Assembly (NCBI GenBank): GCA_963580285.1
Contig: OY757011.1
Coordinates: 97,392,678 to 97,456,677 of the forward strand
DNA length: 64,000 bases
Reading direction: 5' to 3'
Source of the DNA: Lucinisca nassula
Lineage: Eukaryota; Mollusca; Bivalvia; Lucinida; Lucinidae
The translations under genes and the position numbers were made by a program. This document shows, one piece after another, positions 1-9,090 of this stretch. The notes below the pieces were generated by a model that worked only from the letters and a program-made list of their open reading frames with translations, did no database searches and was not told the origin of the DNA. Position 1 is the first letter of the stretch. Every line of letters begins with the position of its first letter.

Positions 1-522
1 AAGTAAAATAGTCTACATTACTGTTAGGAAGTCTGTAAAATCCTCCAACGAGAACCTTTTTGGACTGTGTTTGAATCTCAACCCACACAGCCTCAAGACC
101 CGGGATTTCCAGGTCAGGTCGACGTTGGCTAGGTAGTGTGTCGCGAACATAGACAACGACTCCACCGCCGGGGCGGTCAGGTCTGTCTGCTCTAAAGGGT
201 GCCGTAAACTGTTCAATACAAATATTTGCGTTCCGAGTTCTGGGGTTCAGCCAACTCTCAGAAAGACAAGGACGTCATATGCTGATGCTTCGCCTTCAAT
301 AAGATCAAGCTTTGGTACGATACTTTGGATATTTAAGTGCATACTGCTTAAGTGATTAGAGAGGCTTTCAAGCGAGCTGGTTGAGCAACTGGAAATGGAA
401 TCAATACTGACATCGACAGACACTGGGCCTGGGTTTGGTTGTACATCTCCGCATAACAAGATAAGGCAAGTGACCCATAGAGTGAGTGTTGAAACAAACA
501 GCAAGGCCATAAACTGAAACAA
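1..522 (-). pseudogene. LINE protein 5' end: 2A-like motif plus AP-endonuclease domain, frameshifted, cut by window edge
   Basis: Seen: an ORF from ATG at 522 starts with a hydrophobic stretch (about residues 2-23), followed at residues 25-33 by GDVQPNPGP, a 2A-like peptide (consensus D[V/I]ExNPGP, here Q for E). A Ser-rich linker follows, then the endonuclease start 'LNIQSIVPKLDLIEGE' and 'YDVLVF'. The frame is lost near 255. From about 254 down to 1 another frame continues the same domain with 'ESWLNP', 'GGGVVVYVRD' and 'VLVGGFYRLP', so one base is missing. Known: CR1/L2-type non-LTR retrotransposons of marine invertebrates carry 2A-like peptides ahead of an EEP (AP-like) endonuclease that nicks the target. 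Inference: the reverse transcriptase lies beyond the left edge. The copy is inactive unless the indel is an assembly error. Confidence 0.85.
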
Positions 523-577
523 ATAAGTTTGTTCTTATTTGAACATAATACACTAAGGTACGTGTGTTTAAAGGTTT

Positions 578-1098
578 TGGTCGGGCCCCTCGGAGTCTAA
601 CTGTTGGTTTTCTTTTGCTCCAGCAATTCTGTTGTTGTATGCTGTCGAGTCCTCAACCTTGTTTCATCTCTGTAGTTTTTTTATTTGTATGTTCTCGGAG
701 ATGTTACGCTGATGAGTTAGGAAGCCTTCATGCGGACTAAACAAAATTAGTGTATACCGCGACAGAGGTAAGGGCGAGGATTATGGCCATGTAAAATCGA
801 TTTAATCCCCCCCCCAGTGGAATTCTTTCCACTGACCGTTCCAAGGCGGTTCTTCTGTGGCGGTATATTTATGTTGTTGTTTGTTACTTACTGTGTGTAT
901 CACTTGTGTCTTTTTATTTTGGATGGCCATTTGGCCATTTTGTAGGACAGTAACTGTCCTTATGGCCTTCCTTTGTTTACGTTTCTATTATGGTCTGGTC
1001 GCTTCATGTTAGTGTTTCTTTCCCTTTGGTGTCTTTGATGGGTGGAGTAGGTTAATTGTATCGATTCCTGATCTTTGTTTTACTTCTACTTTATAGAT
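578..1098 (+). repeat. Penelope-like element 3' tail, 5'-truncated copy
   Basis: About 520 bp from 'GTCGGGCCCCTCGGAGTC' to 'CTTCTACTTTATAG'. Closely related stretches occur at 29660, 32990 and 49862 (plus) and at 2505, 27152, 37683 and 52215 (minus). All end at the same 3' sequence and start at different points, as expected from incomplete reverse transcription. Intact relatives follow a reverse transcriptase ORF, so this is its 3' untranslated tail. Confidence 0.8.
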
Positions 1099-1114
1099 TT
1101 CGTTGCTACGTTGG

Positions 1115-1409
1115 TTTGTTTGATTTGAGGTTTAACGTCCCCGTCAACACTGTATAGGTAATTGGAGACATTGCTTCCAATTTTGTGGGACTTTGTACCC
1201 AACATTGAGATGAAATGACATCTCAAGCACTGTCGCCCAATGAAACAAATAGGGTTTATAAGCATGGGCAGTCTGACTCGCACCGCTTTGCCTTGGCAGG
1301 CTTAGATCCTCTAAGCGGTTTACCAGTACTCGTATGCGGTCGGATTCAGCTCTGCGTGGAAGCATCATGCAGCCCATCTTTTTCTTCAAGCTCCGATGGG
1401 CGGGGCCGC
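1115..1409 (-). repeat. SINE-B, full length, with 12-bp target-site duplication
   Basis: The SINE runs head (GC-rich, high coordinate) to a CAAA-type tail on the minus strand. Flanking duplication TTGCTACGTTGG lies at 1103-1114 and 1410-1421, evidence of LINE-mediated insertion. Related copies lie at 36829, 39693, 47248, 53280, 54760, 56311 and 61053. It landed just after the retroelement tail at 578-1098. Confidence 0.9.
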
Positions 1410-1421
1410 TTGCTACGTTGG

Positions 1422-2504
1422 AGAGCCAAAGCATGCGTAACATGCGTTAGTTTGTAATGTGCCAAGAACTATGAATGAGACCAAAATGTGGAAACCACTG
1501 AGTGTGAGGCGTTTACGACTGCCGAGACCAATAGTGTTTGATATCCCGGAAAAGCCGCCTAGACCATCCGATTTCAATTTACACCCTATATAAACTACAT
1601 CGTAAGAAGTGAAGAAAAATCAGGAACAGTCCAGTCAGCCGGTCCGGGATATGAAGACATTTTCCAGTCGCGCTAGATAGAAGCACAAGCCGCAGGCACA
1701 CATGGTGAGAGAGACAATCACTAATTAACTAGCAAAAGGCTTGAGAGAATGAGAGGCAGAGTAGAGATAATATAACATATACATAACAAGCATAATTGAC
1801 ATGTTCAATATGTGACAAAGGGAGGATTCTACGCTAATACATGATGATGTACCTTATTCGTGTACTTTACTATCTGGACCATGCATATAGGCCTACCTAT
1901 CAGAGAGGTAAAAGGAAATAAAGAAAAAACATATACATACATATAAAAGAATACTAACTTAATTATATGATATCCGACTTGTAGCTAGTCTAGCGGAAAC
2001 CGTATGAAGTATCAGGCTTTTGCAGAAATACTCTTTGCACAAGCCTTCAAGCTATTGCACAAAAGTTTTTATTCCTACGGCTATTTATAGTTGTCAAAGT
2101 CTATGAGAAATCGGAAACGCCATTTATTTATAATCCATTACGGATACTTGACAATCGTCTATCAAGCAGATCATTTTTCTGCATAGTGCTTATTTTCATT
2201 GGTAGCCATGGCAACCAAAATACAAAAATAAAATAATTCCTGTAAGAAGAAAAATCTCATATAAGCCATATAAAAATCGGACTACACTATTCTGAAATGC
2301 TCTTTGCATTATGCCTTTCGTTGATTTTGCGCAAAAGTTATGCTGCTACATATGGGGAGAGTTCAAGTTACCATTATATAAGTTACCATTATAATGGGAA
2401 ACTAAATAAAAAATACATTTATTGCTAAGTCACTGAAGCTATTTTGAAAAAAAAAACTTTTACAGAAAGGTTCCTTGAATTGTCTTTTATCTGGCAGATA
2501 ACGA
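1422..2504. other. No recognised feature
   Basis: AT-rich sequence with frequent stops in all frames. I see no tRNA, TIR or array here. Confidence 0.5.
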
Positions 2505-2672
2505 AAAAGTGAAGGCAATGATCAGGAATCGATACAATTTCCTCACACTTCCCATTGAAGACACCAAAGGAACAGAAGCACAAATATAAAACAACTTCAC
2601 CATAATGAAAAGGTCACAAGCGGAAAGCCTAACGGACGGTCACTTCCCAGAAAATGGTCAAATGGCGATCAT
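2505..2672 (-). repeat. Penelope-like element 3' tail fragment
   Basis: Reads 'GCAATGATCAGGAATCGATA' from the 3' end inward, then the 'GACACCAAAGG' block of the tail family. Only the last 170 bp or so survives, with more divergence than at 37683. Confidence 0.75.
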
Positions 2673-3710
2673 AGCATAATGTATCATGTGTATTATGTAC
2701 GAAATGATTTTTTTTCTGTTTTATACGCACGGTACACATGCTTCAAGTGTTGTACGAAAGGAAATAGAGGATATTTGATTTTTTTCATTGTAAGATCGAA
2801 TTTTATTTCACTCATGAACACCAAAACTGGTATTTTCACTCGTGGCGTGATCTTACACTGAAAAAATCAAATTTTCTGTTTCTTACATGCTTCAAAACGG
2901 CAATATTTAGTTTCACTAATCGCGTCACTCACCCTCAGAGACAAATAACTTTGTTCCTGGTCGCTTCGCATCAATTTAGTGGTGTCCAACGGGTGTAAAC
3001 TAAAAGTTTGCACCTTAGAAATAGCCTGAGATGGATTTTTATGAATGGTTACTGAAATAATTGAGAGATTAGTTTCCCAAAGAAGGTACGGACAGATCTA
3101 ACGTCGCGCGACAAAAAATGTGACGTCAGCGTCGAAATTGACGTCATTAACGTCCTCGTGACGTGTGAACGGGCTAAGCCTCAATTCTAATACAGTTCAT
3201 TAATTTTCAATCATCTGACAATGAAAAAACTGACCACAGAATAAGATTTCAAGAAAAAAGTAGTCCCAAACAGTGAAAAATAAAATTGATATCGGTTACT
3301 GTTTGAAACAGTGACAATATCGTTTTCGATTTCACTGAGAAATCTCTATATTTCATTGAAAAGCATGTAAGAATATGTGCAACACATCTGTTGTGCATGT
3401 TCTTGGAATATGTCTGCAAGACAAAAAAAAATAATTTTGAAGAAAATGAGATTTTGAGACCGTTGGTCCTCTATAAGGAAAATGCAGAGATATAATACTC
3501 AAAATTTAGTAATGCGTCAACATCAAAATTGAAAAGAAACAATCTGAGGCAAAACAATGCGCTATTAATTCTATTGCAGCAACGGACAACAGAGTGATGA
3601 ACTCAAACACAAATTGAAGGATCCCGCGCTAAATAAGATTATTCTAACAGAATTATCCTCAAACTGGCGGGGGTCCAAAGCAACCAGAAAGACCCAGAAC
3701 CGATCCTTGA
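2673..3710. other. AT-rich unannotated DNA with a GACGTC-rich patch
   Basis: No convincing coding sequence. Around 3100-3165 there are several GACGTC/TGACGT words in a slightly GC-richer stretch. They resemble CRE cores, but nothing nearby looks like a transcription unit. Confidence 0.35.
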
Positions 3711-3714
3711 AATC

Positions 3715-3860
3715 ATTGCCTCCGTGGTGTAGTGGTTATGCTACTCGCATCGTAAACCAGGGGTCGTGGGTTCGATCCCGGGCTTCTCCAGACTTTTGGA
3801 TGAGTCTTTTAACCGAGGTCCAGTCTCCGTATGACCTTAGCTTTTCTGTGGCGTGCATAT
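3715..3860 (+). repeat. tRNA-derived SINE (SINE-T)
   Basis: The head carries a pol III A box (TGGTGTAGTGGTTA, 3723-3736) and a B box (GGTTCGATCCC) near 3769-3779. The acceptor ends do not pair as in a working tRNA. The body 'GATGAGTCTTTTAACCGAGG' also occurs at 7375 (plus), 43640-43760 and 60395-60530 (minus). Confidence 0.85.
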
Positions 3861-4169
3861 AAAACTCAAACGCACATATATACACCTGCCTGAGATGGCA
3901 TTTAGACTGATAGGGAATCAACGTTGCAAGTGTTGGATGAAACATAAACACTCCCTATCATCGGCAAAAACTTTTATATCTCCTGAGGCTATGTTCGATG
4001 AAAAACATTTCGGATGCACCAAAAGCTACTTCAGCGCTGTCAATTTGTTAATGGTCATTGCAAAAAAAAATGAGAATCTACTCAAATTCTTCTCACTGGT
4101 CTTGACTAAAATGCTTTCAAAAGCTCGAGACTATATTTCATTTGTTAGCACAGAATTCAATACCAGTTC

Positions 4170-4250
4170 TGACCTGTTTGTTTGTGTTTAGGGTTTACGT
4201 CCCCGTCAACACTATGTCAATTTGGAGACATTGTGTAAAATTCTGTGGTG
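4170..4250 (-). repeat. SINE 3' tail fragment
   Basis: 'GTTTACGTCCCCGTCAACAC' and 'TTGGAGACATTG' match the tail domain shared by SINE-B and SINE-D. The head is missing. Confidence 0.7.
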
Positions 4251-4399
4251 GCTCCACTATGTAAAATACTCTTCAGAAAGAACTTGGTTGTACAAAGACC
4301 CAAAGCAGCAGCCTTTGGCTGAAGAGAGGTTGTTTTTGGTTACCAGATAAGGATATCCATTAGTTTTATCTTGGGATAGAAATTCCATTCTAACCCTTG

Positions 4400-4650
4400 T
4401 GTTCTTACCCAAAATCGAATATTCTCGCGTGTTTGATAAATGCACTGGTTGAATACGGCCTCATATGCGCCGTCGTTAAGGTTGACGTCACAGCACGTTA
4501 CATGACGTCACTAAACAGCACTGTAGTGTCATCACAATATGGCGGACGCCGGCAACCGAAGTGAATGCAGTATTAAGCTCCATGCTCAGAAATGGAATGT
4601 ATGCAAGAAAAAGAATCCTACATGGATGTGAGGGGTGGATAGAAAAATCC
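4400..4650 (+). repeat. Interspersed repeat, second copy at 36600-36830 (minus)
   Basis: From 'GTGTTCTTACCCAAAATCG' through 'GTTAAGGTTGACGTCA' to 'CATGGATGTGAGGGGTGGAT', this matches the reverse complement of 36600-36830. The end of this block also resembles the outer ends of the TIR element at 34895-36625, so it is probably part of the same larger family. Confidence 0.7.
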
Positions 4651-4739
4651 GTCCCTCGGGATCACTTTCGGGGATCACTCGGCAAGCCTCGTGATGCCGG
4701 ACATTGGCAGCTTCCGTCCTACGCTATACAGTAAACAAG

Positions 4740-5785
4740 AGGGTCCAATGGCCCTATATCGCTCACCTGTGTGCTAGAAAATCATAAGTGATGTTTAGAT
4801 AAAACAAGATGTGTTTGTGAAACACGAATATGTCTCCGAGCATGGTCATTTTTTTTTCAAAGTTGGTCACAGTTCAAAGTCAAGTTCACAGATTTTTTGT
4901 TTGAGTGGGAAGCCCTTGGCACAAGGAACTTACATGCCAAATATGAAGGCTCTATCTTAAATGGTGCAAAAGTTATGAACAATTTTATTTGTTCTTTTAA
5001 GTAGGTCATAGGTCAAGGTCATGGTCAAAAAGTTTTACATGAATGTAAAGCTCTTATCACAAGAAACCTACATGCCAAATATGAAGGCTCTATCCCAAAC
5101 GGTTTGAAAGTTATGACCAAAATGTTCGTTTTTTTCTTTTAAGTAGGTCAAAGGTCAAGATCACAGGTCAAATTTTTTTGCATGAATGTAAAGCTCTTGT
5201 TACAAGGGACTTACATGCCAAATATGAAGGCTGTATCTCAAACGGTTCAAAAGTTATGACCAATGTTAACTTTTTCTTTTATGTAGGTAAAAGGTCAAGT
5301 CACAGGTCAAATTTTTTGTGTGAATGTAAAGCTCTTGTCACAAGGAAGCTACATGCGAAATATGAAGTCTGTGTCTCAAATGGTTCAAAAGTTATGACCA
5401 AAATGTTATTTTTCTATTTGAAGTAGGTCAAAGGTCAAAATCACAGGTCAATTTTTTTGCATGAATGTAAAGCTTTTTCCACAAGGAAGATACATACCAA
5501 ATATGAAGGCTGTATCTTAAGCGGTTCAAAACTTATGACCAATGTTATTTGTTTTCTTTTCAGTAGGTCAAAGGTCAAGGTAAAAGTCACAGCTTAAATT
5601 TTTTGCATGATTGTGAAGCTCTTGTCACAAGGTAACTTCATGCCAACTATGAATAATCTACCCTCAACGGTTCAAAAGTTATGACCAACGTTAAAGTTGT
5701 CCACATACAAACCAACAAACCAACAAACAGACAGACAGGGCAAGAAACAATTTGTCCCCGCTATCGCTACCGGGGACATAAAAAG
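4740..5785. repeat. Tandem array 1, about 6 units of about 140 bp
   Basis: The phrase 'AAAGCTCTTGTCACAAGG' and variants recur at about 4911, 5048, 5189, 5330, 5467 and 5617. Each is followed by 'CATGCCAAATATGAAGGCT' and 'TTCAAAAGTTATGACC'. The array opens with 'CGCTCACCTGTGTGCTAG' and closes with a CAACAAACAGACAGACAGG stretch and 'CGCTACCGGGGACATAA'. A short plus-strand ORF (5178-5426) lies inside the repeat and is not a gene. Confidence 0.85.
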
Positions 5786-5789
5786 AAAC

Positions 5790-6535
5790 TGGAAAGAAAG
5801 GTGAGACATGTTTTTTTACCTGATTAATATAGATATCTTCTAGATCCAAGGTTGTCAATATAGTTGTACATCAATTGAACCGGTTGATCTCTTCAGGATC
5901 TAATCTTGAAATGCATGGTGTAGGACAAGACTTCTTGAATCTATGCAGTTAGTCTTTGTATATGCCATAGTCATAATTTGACAAAGAAATCAATATCTGT
6001 CGCTACAATTTCCTTTTGACACAGTGGTTAACAACACTATTGCATGGTATGACAAAATTTACAGAAGAAATACTGATGATCTTAAACAGCTGCTAACATA
6101 TCGGAAGTGAGAGACCAAAGTCTCCTAAGTTTTGTACAGACTGTATATTTGACTTTTACTCAGTCACACTGATCTATAAGGCTCATATTATAGATAAAGT
6201 TACCATTCTATCATAAATAATTTGGTTGTTATATCTTATCTTAAACTCACAAAGAATTAATTATGTTACATTGAACATAATAATGAGAATAAGGCATAAA
6301 CTATGACAAATGAATATGTGTAGAATCCATAAGGTGATATGTGCTAAAAAGGTGTCTTTAGAAGCACAGAATCTTATATAAAGAACACCTAAACTTAAAA
6401 TGGGACACTTCAATCCACAGAATACCGATGCATCAAATTATTCTCTTGATCACCAATTTAGTTTTTCCTACATATGTAGAAAAAGAGTTACTTGAATTTT
6501 TTTAAAGAGAATCTGTTTTCAACGTTTTTTTTTTT
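5790..6535. other. No recognised feature
   Basis: AT-rich sequence. Only a T-rich run at 6519-6550 stands out. Confidence 0.45.
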
Positions 6536-6549
6536 TGTTTTGTTTTTTT

Positions 6550-6705
6550 AGATTCTGGTTTTACCACCCTTTCAAGATAATTTCACTCATATTGAGCCGA
6601 TCGTTAATCAGAGGTAGGCGAAAACCGGAGTACCCCGAAAAAAACACACCTGACCTCCCGTTGCAGAACTTGGCGTCTCACATGTGACCCGAGCAAGGCT
6701 CAATT
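6550..6705 (-). repeat. SINE-C body fragment
   Basis: Shares 'AAGATAATTTCACT', 'GAGCCGATCGTTAA' and 'TCTCACATGTGACCCGAGC' with 55640-55812. The tRNA-like head present there is missing here, where SINE-D abuts. Confidence 0.65.
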
Positions 6706-6905
6706 GATTTGATTGATTGATTTATTTTAGGTTTAACATCCCCGTCAACACTGTAAAGGTCATTTTGGAGACGTTGCTTCTAATTTTGTGGGACTTTTAC
6801 CCGAGATAAACTGCCACCCAATGAAACCAATAGGCTCGAACCCACAGCAGTGAGAGACCTAATGTTTAAGAGTCAGCGCTCTTATCCACTAGGCCACGGA
6901 GGCCT
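6706..6905 (-). repeat. SINE-D: tRNA-like head joined to the SINE-B tail
   Basis: On the minus strand the head reads GGCCTCCGTGGCCTAGTGG (A box) and GTGGGTTCGAGCC (B box), at about 6905-6835. It then runs directly into the same tail as SINE-B (CCCACAAAATT, CAACGTCTCCAAAATGACC, ending in ATCAATCAATC repeats). This is a tRNA-headed SINE sharing its 3' module with SINE-B. Confidence 0.85.
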
Positions 6906-7269
6906 GAACTTTCAACCTTTTCAAGTAACTACAGATTTACATGTCAAAATATTGTTGCAAACAAGAAAACGATAAAATATGTTGACAAACTTCAAAATAC
7001 ATCTGCTAGGATAAACTTTTCTCTAGGAACAACAGATTTACATGTCAAAACACTGTTGCAAATAAGAATACAATACCGTACCGAATTTTTATTCAAAATA
7101 TTGGGGAAAATGAACAGAATGTACAATGTAAGTCAGTTCTTCTGTTGACAAAGTGCCTTCATACAGATTATCTGTATTATCAAGGTAGCAAATGTTTGTA
7201 TATTTGTATATAAGTAAAAAATTAATATCTTTTTTAAATTATTCGGGAATACATCTAACCCAATATTAT

Positions 7270-7465
7270 TTTGAAGCATCCGTGGTGTAGTGGTTACACT
7301 ACTGGTGTAGTGGTTACACTATTCGCCTTGTAAACCAGGGATCAGAGGATGGATCCCGGGCTTCTCAGGACTTTCAGATGAGTCTTTAAACCGAGGTACC
7401 ATCTCTGTATGACCTCAGCTGTTGGTGCGGTGTGAAACTCAAACACTCACTCCCATTAATATTAA
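7270..7465 (+). repeat. SINE-T with a duplicated A-box segment
   Basis: 'TGGTGTAGTGGTTACACTA' occurs twice in tandem (7281-7299 and 7303-7321) before the B-box region at about 7345-7360. The body matches 3715-3860. The B box is damaged (GGATGGATCCCGG). Confidence 0.85.
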
Positions 7466-7599
7466 CCAAAACATGCATCAACAGCATACATGGAATTTAA
7501 CATCATAAAAATATACATATACAAAAACTCATCTTTGAATCCAGGACAATATCAATAGACTATCAGATGCTTCAAGATCTTAAAAATTTTATGCTTACA

Positions 7600-7875
7600 T
7601 GCAGTGTAGTTTCATCTTGTAAATCATACTTTTCATTACTTAAACAAGTCTGTGAAATGAACACCCCTCTAAATCCCACTTTATATAGAGAATAATTGGG
7701 GTTTGCGGGGTAAAGCATTATTTCTCTTATTTCTGCCCCAAGACATAGGTTGTGGGTACTCATTAGAACTGCCTCAACGAGGTGGTTCTAACAAGCATCC
7801 ACGACCTATTTTTAAATACAAATAACCAAAAAAAAAATTCATCAGAAAATTAAATGTTTTGGAGATATGAAAGAA
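7600..7875 (+). repeat. MITE-E subfamily 2
   Basis: Contains 'CCACTTTATATAGAG', then an internal inverted repeat around 7735-7810 (AAGACATAGGTTGTGGGTAC against ACGACCTATTTTTAAA, decayed). Related copies lie at 34610, 43150 (minus) and 57190. Confidence 0.75.
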
Positions 7876-8690
7876 TGCACAGTCTTTGGAGGCATGTGTC
7901 CTTGAAAATAATGTCAAGGTCACCAAAATCTAATCAAATCTGTGGAGTGTTGTAATGATATATATTGTACCAAAGTTCACCTTTCATCAATTCATTTATC
8001 ACATAGGGTGCCGACAAGCCAAAAATTCAATAATTCAGTCTTTGGGGGCATGTGCCCTTGAATGTAATATCAAGATCACCAAAATCTAATCAAGCAATGT
8101 ACCAAGTTTGTCCGAATTTCATCTATTCATTCATGTGAGAGGGTGCAGACAAGACAAAATTTCAAAAATTCAGTCTTTGGGGGCATGTGCTCTTGAAAAT
8201 AATATCAAAGTCACCAAAATCTAATCAAATATTTGGTATGTTGCAATGATATATTGTACCATGTTTGACCAAATTTCATGTATTCTTTCATTAGATAGGG
8301 TGCAGACAAGCCAAATTTCATCCATTCGTTAATGACACAGGGTGCGGACAAGCCAAAATTCACAGTCTTTAGTGGAGGGGGGGGGGGCATGTGCCCTTGA
8401 AAATAATGTCAAGGTCTAAGCGAATCAAATATGCGGTATGTTGTTAAGATCAATTAAACAAAGTCTAAGCAAAATTAATCAATTGGTTCAAGAGATAGAG
8501 TGCAGACAAGCCATTTTTGGACCAAAATAGACTGTTTTGGGGGGCCTGTGTCAAGGTCCTCATAACCTAAGACTAATTTACCCCATCCTAGTGATGTAAT
8601 CATGCAAGTTTGGTCAGAATCTATCAATAGGTTCAGGAGATATAGTGCTTCAAACAGTCTACGCCAACGCCAATGCAGACACCGATGCAT
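7876..8690. repeat. Tandem array 2, about 5 irregular units of 135-195 bp
   Basis: 'CAGTCTTTGGGGGCATGTG' and variants recur at about 7880, 8037, 8172 and 8366. Each is followed by 'AATGTCAAGGTCACCAAAAT' and 'AGGGTGCAGACAAGCC'. There is a G9 run near 8379. Later units are degraded. Confidence 0.8.
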
Positions 8691-8899
8691 ATGGGATCTG
8701 CACCAGAACAGTATGTCCCCACTCATCTCCGACATAATAATGTACAGAAAATAAAGAATAGCCCTGTAAACTCCATTTTTTCTCTATATATTTTGGGGTT
8801 TTACATGGGTGTTCATTTCCTGATATCTGTAAGAGGTGGCCACCCAAATCTTGCAAAACCACCAGCAATACATACCTTTGAAAAAAGGTAAGTACTGCA

Positions 8900-9045
8900 T
8901 TTTATCTGGTGGGTGAGTGCATTGAAAAGAAGTATAAAGAACACCTGGCACCATTTCCAAGTTGTTGTGCAAAAAAGGCAGTACATTATGACCTGACCAA
9001 TAGATTCCTCTGTTCCAATTTCATCAAGACAATTAGTAAAAAAAG
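8900..9045 (-). pseudogene. Decayed second copy of the Helentron endonuclease 3' end
   Basis: On the minus strand this stretch reads roughly 'YWSGHNVLPFLH'. It parallels 'YWSDHKIVFLH' at 9105-9140 in the adjacent Helentron. The nucleotides align over about 60 bases with scattered differences. A local duplication, or a fragment of another Helentron, is likely. Confidence 0.5.
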
Positions 9046-9090
9046 CAACCTTTATACGAGAGGCTGGTATTATACATAAAAAGTCTTCAA

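Noticed and set aside
3100..3165. CRE/TGACGTCA regulatory cluster
   Set aside because: GACGTC-rich short repeats are scattered through this window (for example 55325-55450), and no gene start is nearby.
3720..3790. tRNA gene
   Set aside because: A and B boxes are present but the acceptor stem does not pair, and the same body follows as in other SINE-T copies.
3853..4191. 112-codon plus ORF
   Set aside because: It begins in SINE-T flank and ends in a SINE tail. No motif or splice context.
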